A DNA stretch of 64,000 nt, taken from contig NZ_CP118574.1 in NCBI RefSeq assembly GCF_028898845.1, positions 2,728,001-2,792,000 on the forward strand, written 5' to 3'. A program made the translations under genes and the position numbers. The notes below the pieces were generated by a model. It was not told where the DNA came from. It saw nothing but the letters and a program-made list of their open reading frames with translations, and ran no database searches. Each line of letters begins with the position of its first letter. Positions within the stretch are counted from its first letter, which is position 1. Origin of the DNA: Streptomyces sp. WZ-12. Lineage in GTDB: Bacteria > Actinomycetota > Actinomycetes > Streptomycetales > Streptomycetaceae. Of the stretch, positions 9,637 to 17,557 are shown piece after piece.

Positions 9637-10287
9637 TCAGGCGTTCGCGCCGAGCACGGCGTTGATCCGCTGCGGGTCGCCGCAGACGATCAGCAGCGCT
9701 CCGGCACGGGCCATCGCGGCGGGCAACGCCCGCGCGGTGACCTCGTTGTCGCTTCCGTTGACGGCGACGACCACGACGGGCCGCCCGGTGGTGCGTTCGG
9801 CGCCGGCGTCCGCGTAGAACACGTCGTCGGCTGCGTCGTGCTGCGCCCAGTAGGCCGCCTCACCGAAGGACAGTTCGTGGGCCGCCCACGGGTGGTTCTC
9901 GCCGGTGGTCAGCACCAGGATCTCGTTCGGCGCGCGGCCGGAGTCCAGGAGCAGGTCGACGGCTTCGTCGGCGGCGTCGATGGCTCCATCGACAGGTGCC
10001 GGGATCAACTGGAGTTGGGCACCCTCGGCGGCGCCGGTGGTGGCGACGGGAGGCTGCGGGGAGCCGGTGCGCTGCGCCGGCGGGGCAGGAACCGACCCGC
10101 GGGGCGGGGCGGTGGGTCCGGGCTTGCCCGGACGGGCACTGGACGCGGGGGCGCCTCGCGGCGGGGCGGGGCGGGGACCGGGGCCAGGGACAGGACGGGG
10201 GGTCGACGCGGTGCGGCCGGCGGCCGGAGTTGCGCGGGGACCCGGGACACTCTCGTGAATCTGAGGCTCCTCGGGGATGAGAGGCAT
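9637..10287 (-). CDS. Conserved hypothetical protein with Pro-rich N-terminus
   Basis: The protein has 216 residues. The first 85 are Pro/Gly/Ala/Arg-rich and likely disordered. The C-terminal 130 residues fold as an alpha/beta domain (AIDAADEAVDLLLDSGRAPNE, named by its start AIDAADEAVDLLL; ILVLTTGENHPWAAHE; VVVVAVNGSDNEVTARALPAAM, named by VVVVAVNGSD; LLIVCGDPQRINAVLG). That last stretch looks like the C-terminal RecA-like fold of UvrD-type helicases without the helicase motifs. It probably belongs to the rnhB transcription unit, 69 bp downstream. Function is unknown. Confidence 0.8.
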   Translation of the reverse strand: MPLIPEEPQIHESVPGPRATPAAGRTASTPRPVPGPGPRPAPPRGAPASSARPGKPGPTAPPRGSVPAPPAQRTGSPQPPVATTGAAEGAQLQLIPAPVDGAIDAADEAVDLLLDSGRAPNEILVLTTGENHPWAAHELSFGEAAYWAQHDAADDVFYADAGAERTTGRPVVVVAVNGSDNEVTARALPAAMARAGALLIVCGDPQRINAVLGANA

Positions 10288-10356
10288 AAAGGGATGTCTA
10301 TCAAACGTAGGTGCGGAACATTGACAGCGGGTACCGAAATTCCCGCCCCGCTCCGC

Positions 10357-11058
10357 TCAGAAGTCGAAGCCGAGTTGGCCACCGGCCTCCAGAGCGGCTG
10401 CTTCGGGGGTGACGCGCACCTTCTTGAGGTGCTGCCACCGGGGCAGGGCGTCCATGTAGGACCACGACACCCGGTGGTACGGCGTGGGACCGTACTCCTC
10501 CAGGGCGGTGCGGTGGGTCGGTGAGGGGTAGCCGGCGTTGGCCGCGAAGTCGAAGTCGGCGTACTCCTGGCCGAGTTCGGCCATCAGGGCGTCCCGCCGC
10601 ACTTTGGCGATCACGGACGCGGCAGCGACCGCGATGCAGGACTGGTCGCCCTTGATGACCGTCCGGACCCGCCACGGCGCGCCCAGGTAGTCGTGCTTGC
10701 CGTCGAGGATGATCGCGTCCGGTTGGACCGGGAGCGCCTCCAGTGCGCGCACGGCGGCGAGCCGCAGTGCCGCGGTCATTCCCAGGGCGTCGATCTCCTC
10801 CGGTGAGGAGTGCCCCAGGGCGTACGAGGTGACCCAATTGGCGAGCACGTCGCAGAGTTCGGTGCGGCGCTTGGGGGTCAACAGCTTGGAATCGGTGAGT
10901 CCGTCCGGTGGCCGGCGCAGACCGGTGACGGCGGCGCAGACGCTGACCGGACCGGCCCAGGCTCCGCGCCCGACCTCGTCGATCCCTGCGACGATCTTGG
11001 CGCCCGTGGTGGCGCGCAGTGATCGCTCGACGGTGTGGGTGGGAGGCTCGTACGGCAT
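10357..11058 (-). CDS. rnhB: Ribonuclease HII
   Basis: The protein has 233 residues. It cleaves RNA in RNA-DNA hybrids, including single misincorporated ribonucleotides, using two metal ions. The signature [15 protein letters not shown] supplies the Asp-Glu pair; further acidic residues are in [11 protein letters not shown] and in the region after [28 protein letters not shown] is the usual family motif. ATG at 11058 gives the normal length; the frame is open 51 codons further upstream but that part is low-complexity. Having RNase HII near NrdJ/NrdR makes functional sense but is probably only conserved synteny. Confidence 0.97.
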   Translation of the reverse strand: MPYEPPTHTVERSLRATTGAKIVAGIDEVGRGAWAGPVSVCAAVTGLRRPPDGLTDSKLLTPKRRTELCDVLANWVTSYALGHSSPEEIDALGMTAALRLAAVRALEALPVQPDAIILDGKHDYLGAPWRVRTVIKGDQSCIAVAAASVIAKVRRDALMAELGQEYADFDFAANAGYPSPTHRTALEEYGPTPYHRVSWSYMDALPRWQHLKKVRVTPEAAALEAGGQLGFDF

Positions 11059-11256
11059 GGCGCCAGCCAGATTACGCCTATTCGGCGCCGCCGTCCGCAC
11101 CGGATCCGAACCTGGGCTCCGCGGACACCGGCGGTGGGCCGGATGCGCGGGTTCGACGCGGCCGCCGGCGAGTGGGCCGAGGGGCGCGAGCGAGCGCGGG
11201 TGGGCAGCCATCAGGGCGCGAACTGGCCGGTGGGGGCGGCCAGTTGTGGCGCGAGG

Positions 11257-12162
11257 TCAGAGGACGGGCGCCCAGGCGGGGAGCGGCTCGGTGCGGTCGA
11301 GCCATTCCTGCGGCGGCGTGCCGTCGGGAGCCGCGGCGACGATGCCGCCGACGATGCCGCAGGTGGTGTCGACGTCGCCGCCGGCCCGGGCGGTGGTCCA
11401 GATCGCCTGCGCGAAGTCGCCGAGGTTGCGGGCGGCGGCCCAGAGGGCGAACGGCACGGTGTCGTGTGCGCTGGTGCGCCGTCCGCAGCCGAGGACCGCG
11501 GCGACGGTGCCGGGGTCGGCGTAGTCGAGCATGTCGCGGGCCCGGCGTAGGCCGGCCTGTACGGCGCTGCGCGGGATCAGGGCCAGCACGCCGTCGATGA
11601 GGGCCTCGGGGCGGAGCGCGCGGGCGGGGTCGGCGACCAGGGCGGCCGCGGCGGCCACGGCCATGGCGCCGACGACGGCCTCGCGGTGCTGGTGGGTGGG
11701 GTAGGCGGAGATCTCCGCCTGGTGGGTGGCCTGCTCGGGGTCGTCGGCGTACCAGGCGCCGAGGGGCGCGATACGCATGGCGGCGCCGTTGCCCCAGGAG
11801 CCGTGGCCGTTGAAGAGCACGGCGGCCAACTCGTGCCAGTCGCCGCCCGCGCGGATCTGGCGGAGGAGGCGGTCGACGACCGGGCCGTAGTCGCGGCCGG
11901 CGTCGTGGCGCTCGGCGAACGAGCGGGCCAGGGCGTCCTGGTCGACGCGGTGGTGCATGGTGAGGACCGCCAGGACGGAGCAGGCCATCTCGGTGTCGTC
12001 GGTCCACCGCCAGGGCGCGGGCGGCAGTTCGCGGCGCTTGAGGAAGGGGTGGTGGGCGGGGACGAAGAACTGCGCTCCGAGGGCGTCGCCCACGGAGAGG
12101 CCGCGCAGGCTCGCCAGAGCCCGCGCGCAGCGGTCCGCGTCACGGGGATCAGGGGTCGTCAT
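11257..12162 (-). CDS. ADP-ribosylglycohydrolase family protein
   Basis: The protein has 301 residues. The DraG/ARH fold is shown by LRGLSVGDALGAQFF near the N-terminus, the metal-binding WTDDTEM, GNGAAMRIAPLG in the middle, and the second metal motif GGDVDTTCGIVGGI at about residues 250-265. Such enzymes remove ADP-ribose from arginine or serine residues or hydrolyse related ADP-ribosyl compounds using two Mg ions; the substrate here is unknown. ATG at 12162 lies 11 nt after the stop of the histidine phosphatase, so the two are probably co-transcribed. Confidence 0.93.
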   Translation of the reverse strand: MTTPDPRDADRCARALASLRGLSVGDALGAQFFVPAHHPFLKRRELPPAPWRWTDDTEMACSVLAVLTMHHRVDQDALARSFAERHDAGRDYGPVVDRLLRQIRAGGDWHELAAVLFNGHGSWGNGAAMRIAPLGAWYADDPEQATHQAEISAYPTHQHREAVVGAMAVAAAAALVADPARALRPEALIDGVLALIPRSAVQAGLRRARDMLDYADPGTVAAVLGCGRRTSAHDTVPFALWAAARNLGDFAQAIWTTARAGGDVDTTCGIVGGIVAAAPDGTPPQEWLDRTEPLPAWAPVL

Positions 12163-12173
12163 CGCTGTGCACT

Positions 12174-12833
12174 TTAACCGGTGACGCCATACGGCTCGGG
12201 CTCGCACCAGCGGTCGAAGGGGCGGTCGAGGGCGTACCGGCCGTCGGGTCCGAGGACCAGGGTGCGCCATTCGGCGTTGTCCGGGTTGGACAGCGATTCG
12301 AAGTCGGCGACCGACCAGTGGAACCACCGCATGCAGAACAGCCGCATGGTGAGGCCGTGCGTGACGATCAGGACGTTGGGTGGGTGGCGGGGGTCCTCGA
12401 AGCTCCGCCAGAGGCTCTCCAGGAAGGCCCCGACCCGGTCGTAGACGTCGGCGCCGGACTCGCCCTGCGCGAAGCGGTAGAAGAAGTGGCCGTAGGCGTC
12501 GCGGTACGCCTTCTGGCGCCGGACGTCGTCGCGGTCCTGCCAGTTGCCCCAGTCCTGTTCGCGCAGTCGCGGCTCCTCGCGGACCCGGACCTTCGCGGGG
12601 TCCAGGCCGAGACCCCGGAAGGTCTGGTGGGTGCGGCGGTACGGCGAGACGTAGGCGGAGACGCGCTCGTCGCCGAACAGCCCGCGCAGCCGGTGGCCGG
12701 CGGCCTCGGCCTGGCTCCGGCCGGTCGCGGTCAGGGCGAGGGCGTGGTCGGGCTCGCGCTCGTAGACGGTGTCGTCGACGTTCCCCACGGACTCGCCGTG
12801 GCGGAGCAGGACGATGCGTCGGGGCCGTGCCAT
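12174..12833 (-). CDS. Histidine phosphatase family protein (phosphoglycerate-mutase-like)
   Basis: The protein has 219 residues. The catalytic RHG motif (LLRHGESVGN) is at residues about 9-18, and the second histidine is in VLIVTHGLTMRLF. An acidic proton donor is likely in the LREQDWGNWQ region. This is the broad-specificity phosphatase branch rather than true glycolytic phosphoglycerate mutase. ATG at 12833 is the first start that gives the canonical N-terminus MARPRRIVLLRHGES. It is the first gene of a two-gene unit with the ADP-ribosylglycohydrolase. Confidence 0.93.
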   Translation of the reverse strand: MARPRRIVLLRHGESVGNVDDTVYEREPDHALALTATGRSQAEAAGHRLRGLFGDERVSAYVSPYRRTHQTFRGLGLDPAKVRVREEPRLREQDWGNWQDRDDVRRQKAYRDAYGHFFYRFAQGESGADVYDRVGAFLESLWRSFEDPRHPPNVLIVTHGLTMRLFCMRWFHWSVADFESLSNPDNAEWRTLVLGPDGRYALDRPFDRWCEPEPYGVTG

Positions 12834-12899
12834 GCGGCCAGCGTAAATCGCCTGCCCTGTACATGCCGGGTGTGGCATTGGGGATGCCGGCCCGGGCGC

Positions 12900-13555
12900 G
12901 CAGGCCCGCGCCGCCGGTTTCGGCAGGCGAAGAGCGCGGGGCGGTCCCTGCGTATTTCGTACGGGCGGCCGGCGAAAGGGCGGCACCGCAGGCGGTCGTG
13001 GGGGATGACGGCCAGGGCGCCGGGCCAGTCCGCGGGCCAGTCGGGGGCGGCGAGGTGGTTGGTCGGCTCGTCGAGGAGCAGGGCCTCGGGTTCGGCCGCG
13101 ATCAGGCAGGCGAGGCCCCGGCCACGCGGGGCGCGGGCGGTGCGGTCCTCGGCCGCGTATCCGCCACGGAGCTCGAAGCGGGCGAGCGGGGCGCGGTGGC
13201 CGTCGAGATGGACCGTAGGGGCGTCCCCGAGGACGGCCTCCAGGGATCTCAATCGGCGCTCGCTCTCGCGGAGTTCGGCGAGGGCGGTGTCGACAGCGTC
13301 CTGGACGGTGCGGTCCGGGGGTAAGCCTGGGGTTCGGCCCGGACAGCCGGCGCCGCCGTCGTCGGTGAGGACGGTGCGCCCTTCGTCGGGTGGTTTCGGA
13401 CGGGCGAGGGAGCGCAGCAGGGTGGGTTTGCCGGCACCGTTCTCGTCTGCGCTGCCCAGGCGTTCGACCGGGTGCACGGCCAGAGGGACGGCGTCGAGGA
13501 GCGGACGGCCGGCGCGAGGCTCGGTGACGTGACGCGGGGAGATGTGAGTGGGCAC
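12900..13555 (-). pseudogene. Remnant of an ABC-F ATPase (ribosome-protection type)
   Basis: The frame starts at GTG 13555 behind GGAGG and reads like an ABC-F protein: ISPRHVTEPRAGRPLLDAV, a damaged Walker A (ENGAGKPTLLR, with P where S/T belongs), and DRTVQDAVDTALAELRESERRL. It also has an intact-looking Walker B (EPEALLLDEPTNHL) and VIPHDRL for the H-loop. The LSGGQ signature is deleted between GGYAAEDR and LACLIAAEPEA. Only about 220 of the roughly 540 residues of a two-domain ABC-F protein remain, and the second ATPase domain is gone. The frame then runs out of register into the phosphatase gene. The right boundary is clear; the left is approximate. The intact divergent TetR gene suggests the pair was once a regulated resistance unit. 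Confidence 0.85.
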
Positions 13556-13609
13556 GTGATCCTCCAGGTGATGCACGCGGGCGCGCTGGGCGATACCGCC
13601 GGAACGGCA

Positions 13610-13662
13610 AACGCAACTCGAATAGCGTTACGATGAGAGTGCCACACCCGCCGAACTAACGC
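13610..13662. promoter_or_regulatory. Candidate TetR operator with AACGC half-sites
   Basis: AACGC (13610-13614) and GCGTT (13625-13629) form an inverted repeat with a 10-nt spacer between the ABC-F remnant and the divergent TetR gene. A third AACGC copy lies at 13658-13662, just before the TetR ribosome binding site. The layout suits autoregulation by the TetR protein. It rests on symmetry and position only. Confidence 0.45.
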
Positions 13663-13676
13663 AATAGGAGTTGCAG

Positions 13677-14384
13677 TTGACTGGTGACACCGAGTATCCG
13701 CGGGCCGGGAGCGACGCCCCGGCGGCCGCCTCCACCCCCGGCACCCGGCGCCCCGGCGGCCGTACGGCCCGCACCCGGGCCGCCGTCCGCGACGCCGTGC
13801 TGACCGGTCTCACCGAACTCGGCTATCCCGGCCTGACGGTCGAGTACGTCGCCGAGCACTCCGGGGTGCACAAGACCACGCTCTACCGCCGCTGGGGCGA
13901 CCTGGAGGGGCTGATCGCCGACGCCCTGGACCTGGCGGGCGAGGACAGTTGGCGACCGCCCGACACCGGCTCTCTGGAGGGCGATCTGCGCGCCCTGGCC
14001 CGCGAGGCCGTCGACTCGTTCACCGACCCCGCGGCGGGCGCCTCCGGTTCCGCGATGATCGCGGCCGGCTTCCAGTCGGAGCGGGCGGCCTCGGCGCTGC
14101 GCGCCTACTACGCCGAGCGGTTCGCGCGCTGCGAGGCGATGGTGGAACGCGCCGTGCGGCGCGGGGAGTTGCCGAGCGGCGAGGGGACCGTCGTCGACGC
14201 CGGGGCGCTGGTCCGGGCCGTGCCCGCCCCGCTGCTCTTCCGGCTCTTCGTCACCCGGGAGGCGGTCGACGAGGCACTCGCCGAGCAGGCCGCCGCGGCG
14301 GCGCTGGCCGCGGCGCACGCGGGCGTCTTCACCCGTGACCGGTCCCCCGGTGGCGCGCCCAACTCCCCGGAGCGGACGGGCTGA
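13677..14384 (+). CDS. TetR-family transcriptional regulator
   Basis: The protein has 235 residues. Its N-terminal helix-turn-helix is at about residues 30-75 (ELGYPGLTVEYVAEHSGVHK, then TTLYRRWGDLEGL). The C-terminal domain is of the TetR_C type with the common FQSERAASALRAYYAERF. TTG at 13677 lies 6 nt after AGGAG and is the most likely start; TTG at 13671 is too close to the ribosome binding site. It is divergent from the ABC-F remnant, whose promoter it probably once repressed. Its ligand is unknown, and since its apparent target is broken it may now be an orphan. Confidence 0.92.
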   Translation: MTGDTEYPRAGSDAPAAASTPGTRRPGGRTARTRAAVRDAVLTGLTELGYPGLTVEYVAEHSGVHKTTLYRRWGDLEGLIADALDLAGEDSWRPPDTGSLEGDLRALAREAVDSFTDPAAGASGSAMIAAGFQSERAASALRAYYAERFARCEAMVERAVRRGELPSGEGTVVDAGALVRAVPAPLLFRLFVTREAVDEALAEQAAAAALAAAHAGVFTRDRSPGGAPNSPERTG

Positions 14385-14393
14385 TCAGCGGGC

Positions 14394-14999
14394 TCACACC
14401 GTCCAGGAGGGTTCGAGCTGCACCACGTCGCCCGCGATCGCCTGGACGTCGGCGGCTATCTGGGCCCGCAGCGCCAGCCGCTCCACCCGCTCCGGGCGGT
14501 ACTTGCCACGCTCGGCCGCTGACTGCCACATGGACAGGACCAGGAACTCCTCACCCGGGGCCCGCCCGACCATCCCCCGGAGCATGCCGGGCGACCCGGC
14601 CATCGCCGGGTTCCAGACCTTCTCCTGCATGAGCACGAAGTGGTCGACCCGCTCCGGGCGCACCTGGCAGTGCGCCAGCCGCAGCACGTCCGCGTCCCCG
14701 AAGGCCGGCCGGAACCCCACCTTCACGTCGAATTCGTGCTCGAACAGCCGCACTTGGCCGTCCTTGTAGGTACCGGTCTGAGCGGCCGCCAACCGGTCGT
14801 GCGAGCGCGCCATGAAGGAGTCGTAGAACGCCCGGCTCTCCCAGAAGCCGACCATGTGGGCCACGCCGGGTCGGGACCGGCTCCACCCCCCGGCCTGCCC
14901 CCGGAAACCGGGCTCCCCCAGGAGCCCGGCCCATTTCCGCTGCCCCCGTTCGAACCCTCGGCGGTCCACGACGGTAAGGCGAATCCACTTGACGAGCAC
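14394..14999 (-). CDS. DUF4937 domain-containing protein (YdbC-like)
   Basis: The protein has 201 residues. It starts LVKWIRLTVVDRRGFERGQR and continues with GVAHMVGFWESRAFYDSFM and EEFLVLSMWQSAAERGKYR. This layout of two related half-domains suggests a tandem dimeric alpha/beta barrel fold, as in antibiotic-biosynthesis-monooxygenase-like proteins. No catalytic residue can be assigned. The GTG at 14999 begins the conserved part. The ribosome binding site is poor, so the start is uncertain; the frame is open further to 15077. Its stop lies 9 bp past the convergent TetR stop. Confidence 0.75.
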   Translation of the reverse strand: MLVKWIRLTVVDRRGFERGQRKWAGLLGEPGFRGQAGGWSRSRPGVAHMVGFWESRAFYDSFMARSHDRLAAAQTGTYKDGQVRLFEHEFDVKVGFRPAFGDADVLRLAHCQVRPERVDHFVLMQEKVWNPAMAGSPGMLRGMVGRAPGEEFLVLSMWQSAAERGKYRPERVERLALRAQIAADVQAIAGDVVQLEPSWTV

Positions 15000-16022
15000 C
15001 GCGCCATGGTACGGCCCGCGGACCGGCAGATCCGCTGCACAACGAGCCCCGACCGGCCCGAACTCCCTTACGTCCACGGATCGGTGGGAATCGGCGCCTC
15101 AAGAGCCGTTCCGCCTTCTCCGCGGCGGCGAGGCACCGGTCCTTCCGGTCGGCGCGCGGCACGCCGACTCTCCCCTCCCGCTCGCGCAGCTCGCAGCCGG
15201 CGCGTCCCGGAAGGCGTCAGCGGCGTTCCCGACCTCCGCGCGCACGGCCGGGTGGACGCCGCGCCCGACCGGAGCCGCCATCACCGCCTCCTTGAGGGGA
15301 CGCGGCAATGGCTCGCCGTACGGGGGCACAAGGACCGCCATCGGGTCACGCGGATCGGCACCGCCGTCGCCCCCACCGGTTCCACCCGGAGTGGCCTCCG
15401 ACGGCCAGGCCAGGGGTGACGGTGTCCCCGTAGCGGACGCTGGGAGTGTGCGCACAACGGGCGAACTCTGGGCCGTGTTCGGCCGGTTGATCGCCCGGTT
15501 GGTCGGCGAAGCCGCCGGGACCGCAGTGCCGGAACAGGCCGCGCACCCTCCTCGCCCGCACCGGCGGCCTCATCGGCCACCTCTCCCCCGCCCGAGCCCT
15601 AGACGTCCTCGACGGCCGCTTCTCCCGCTTACGGAGCGAAGCGGTGGCGTGAGTGACAGGCGCCGGGTGGCGGGGAGGGGACGGCGAGTGGTGGGCGGTG
15701 GGCGACGCACACACGGGGACAACTGACTGGGAAGTCCGGAGACTTGTCGACACGGTTCAATGTGGCTCACCAGCTCACAGCAATCCGAAACAATCCGCGC
15801 CGCGGTGGAGGCAATGCACTCATTGCACCGAGGCGCATTCCGCATTGCACCGACGATCAATGGGCGGATTGCGCCGGGATGCGAACGCCCCTGGCCGGCC
15901 GTGCATTTCGCGGGCCGGCGCCCGAGGGGGCGTGGGACCATGGACGAACACGGGGAAATTCCGGGGCAGTTGTCTGCGGCACTCGCGGACTTCCGTCACG
16001 GGAGCTGACGGAAGGGAGCCCG
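15000..16022. other. 1-kb spacer with coding debris and ATTGC repeats
   Basis: No convincing intact gene. Plus-strand positions 15500-15654 read as a coding-like fragment ending RTLLARTGGLIGHLSP... and a TGA at 15652-15654, which includes a TTA codon and looks like the C-terminus of a lost regulator. I cannot name its family. Other open frames across 14850-15730 conflict with each other in three frames and lack family signatures. From 15740 on the base composition turns AT-rich and contains the ATTGC cluster described separately. The last 60 bp hold the terD ribosome binding site. Confidence 0.5.
15780..15872. repeat. Cluster of ATTGC/GCAAT pentamers, copy 1
   Basis: Five GCAAT or ATTGC pentamers lie within 93 bp (15780, 15811, 15821, 15843, 15868), in both orientations. 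The unusual string ATCAATGGGCGG (about 15856-15867) also occurs in the second cluster at 49.5 kb. By base composition less than one such pentamer is expected here. The cluster ends 150 bp before the TerD start codon. Confidence 0.6.
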
Positions 16023-16544
16023 GTGAACACGTTCAACAAGGGCATCGAGAAGGTCGTGGTGGCGCTCGGCTGGGACCCCAGCCCCATCGGCGAGCCGGAC
16101 ATCGACCTGGACATCATCGCGGCGACGTACTCGGCGGATGCACCGCACGGCGAGCCGGCCTACCTGGTGCACTTCGACAGCCGGTCACCGGACGGAACCA
16201 TCACCCTCAACCGGGACAGCCGCACCGGCCAAGGGTTCGGTGACGACGAGGTGTTGACGCTGGAGTTGAGCCGGGTGTCCGAGCGCTACTCCCGCGTCGT
16301 GGTGGGCGTGGTGATCCAACAGGCGCACGGCCGGAAGGTCTTCGGCGAGGTGGAGAACACCCTCGTCGAGGTCCGCGAGGGATACGGCAAGCTGGCGCGG
16401 AACGACTTCGCCGGAGTCGAGGACGCAACGGCGGCGGCGGTCGCCGAATTCGTCCGGGACGCCCACGGCGAATGGCGGTTCCAGCAGGTGCTGCGCGGGT
16501 TCGACACCGACCCGGAGACCTTCACCAGGGTGATGGGGAACTGA
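16023..16544 (+). CDS. TerD-family protein
   Basis: The protein has 173 residues. A single TerD domain covers most of it: VVVALGWDPSPIGEPDIDLD near the N-terminus (the acidic calcium-binding stretch of the family), then GQGFGDDEVLTLELSRV and FQQVLRGFDTDPETFTRVMG. TerD proteins bind calcium and are linked to tellurite and oxidative stress responses or signalling; their mechanism is unsettled. GTG at 16023 is preceded by AAGGGAG. The gene stands alone, without terABC or other ter genes nearby, as is common in Streptomyces. Confidence 0.88.
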   Translation: MNTFNKGIEKVVVALGWDPSPIGEPDIDLDIIAATYSADAPHGEPAYLVHFDSRSPDGTITLNRDSRTGQGFGDDEVLTLELSRVSERYSRVVVGVVIQQAHGRKVFGEVENTLVEVREGYGKLARNDFAGVEDATAAAVAEFVRDAHGEWRFQQVLRGFDTDPETFTRVMGN

Positions 16545-16565
16545 CGGATACACACACGGAGAGCC

Positions 16566-16600
16566 GGGTGGGGAGGCGGCCCAGGCCCGCCTCCCCACCC
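16566..16600. terminator. Bidirectional hairpin terminator
   Basis: A perfect 14-bp stem (GGGTGGGGAGGCGG with its complement) closes a 7-nt loop. It is placed between the convergent TerD and CGNR genes. Confidence 0.75.
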
Positions 16601-16639
16601 CGCTGTCCTTTGCCCAGCACCCCACCTCGCCCCGCCCCG

Positions 16640-17290
16640 TCACCCGCCGGCCTTCTTGCGGCGACGGTGGGCCGCGACCCGTTCCCGGGTGGCACAGGCC
16701 GATGAACAGTAACGGCGGGCGCTTCCCGGGCTCGCCCCCAGGTAGAGGGTGGCGCAGCCGGACGCCGCGCACTCGCCCCAGGTAACGCGGCCGTACTCGG
16801 TCAGGATCTGGGCGAGCGCCAGGGCGCTGGAGGCCAGGAACCAGTCGGCCCAGCCCGCGTCGTCCCCTCGGTCGATATGCAGGTGCCAAGGGTGACCGTC
16901 GTGCCGGGAGAGCCGCGGACGGGCGCCGCAGGCGGCCAGCAACGCGTTGAGGGCGTGGGCGGCCCGGTCGGTGTCGGTCTCGGTGAGGAAGTCGGCCATC
17001 CGGGCGGCGGTGGCGCGGAGTTCATCGGCGTCGCGCTCCGAGAACGCCTCCTCGGCGAGATCGTCGGGCCCCTCCCCGTGGCGGGCGAGGAGTTCGACGA
17101 GGGCGGCGCGGGGTAGATCCGGGGCCACCCGGACGGCGTTGGCGAGATCGATCAGCCGCTCGGCCGGCCGGAAGCCGTGCCGTGGATCGCCGTCACCGAG
17201 GTCGACGCCTGTGCCGGTGCCGGTGCCGGTGCCGGCAGTGGTGCCCGTGGACTTCTTGCGCCGGGCGCCGCCCGAGGTGTGGGGATGCAT
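16640..17290 (-). CDS. CGNR zinc-finger protein (ABATE domain regulator)
   Basis: The protein has 216 residues. The N-terminal part includes a TGTGTGTG dipeptide repeat encoded by a GTGCCG tandem (about 17211-17236). An ABATE-type helical domain then spans about residues 45-160 (RPAERLIDLANAVRV, ERDADELRATAARMADFL). A C-terminal zinc finger has WGECAASGCATLYLG and RYCSSACATRERVAAHRRR, a Cys4 site with SSACATR in place of the usual CGNR. Family members are putative transcription factors, often next to transporters, as here. ATG at 17290 is chosen; GTG at 17293 is equally possible. The frame stays open to 17572 but carries rare codons there. Confidence 0.85.
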   Translation of the reverse strand: MHPHTSGGARRKKSTGTTAGTGTGTGTGVDLGDGDPRHGFRPAERLIDLANAVRVAPDLPRAALVELLARHGEGPDDLAEEAFSERDADELRATAARMADFLTETDTDRAAHALNALLAACGARPRLSRHDGHPWHLHIDRGDDAGWADWFLASSALALAQILTEYGRVTWGECAASGCATLYLGASPGSARRYCSSACATRERVAAHRRRKKAGG

Positions 17291-17318
17291 CACCCAATCC
17301 GTTCCGTGCAGTTCGCGC

Positions 17319-17359
17319 ACTTCCGTTACTTCTGTCACTTCTCTTACTTCCGATACTTC
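17319..17359. repeat. Five ACTTC motifs at exact 9-bp spacing
   Basis: ACTTC occurs at 17319, 17328, 17337, 17346 and 17355, with variable 4-nt spacers. This is 30 to 70 bp upstream of the CGNR start, in the divergent promoter region of the MFS gene. If translated in the CGNR frame it would give repeated Glu-Val tripeptides, but with codons that are rare in Streptomyces (ACA, AGA, GTA). It therefore looks regulatory rather than coding. Confidence 0.65.
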
Positions 17360-17470
17360 CGTGCCGCTGCTGTTCCTTGCGGCCGTTCCGTTCCGCCACC
17401 GCCCCCGCACTGTTGCCGCTGAGCACTGCTGTTGGGGATCACCGCTGACCGCACTTCTCGCCTCCACAAC

Positions 17471-17504
17471 CCACACCCACACCCACACCCACACCCACAC
17501 CCAC
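17471..17504. repeat. CCACAC hexanucleotide tandem repeat
   Basis: Between five and six perfect copies of CCACAC run head to tail, ending next to the CGTAACG operator-like arm. Such a perfect microsatellite is prone to slippage, so its length may vary between strains and change promoter spacing. Confidence 0.8.
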
Positions 17505-17534
17505 CGTAACGCCCTATAGTCATAAACCGTTACG
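17505..17534. promoter_or_regulatory. CGTAACG inverted repeat, probable operator of the MFS gene
   Basis: CGTAACG (17505-17511) and CGTTACG (17528-17534) are perfect 7-bp arms separated by 16 nt. A TATAGT -10-like hexamer (17514-17519) lies between them. The MFS start codon is 23 bp further on. The divergent CGNR protein is the obvious candidate ligand, by position only. Confidence 0.5.
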
Positions 17535-17557
17535 TCATCGTCGGAGGGAGGCTGGCC

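Noticed and set aside
15500..15654. Coding-like fragment ending in TGA at 15652
   Set aside because: Looks like the C-terminus of a lost protein, but no start, no family match and frame conflicts upstream; listed only within the spacer.
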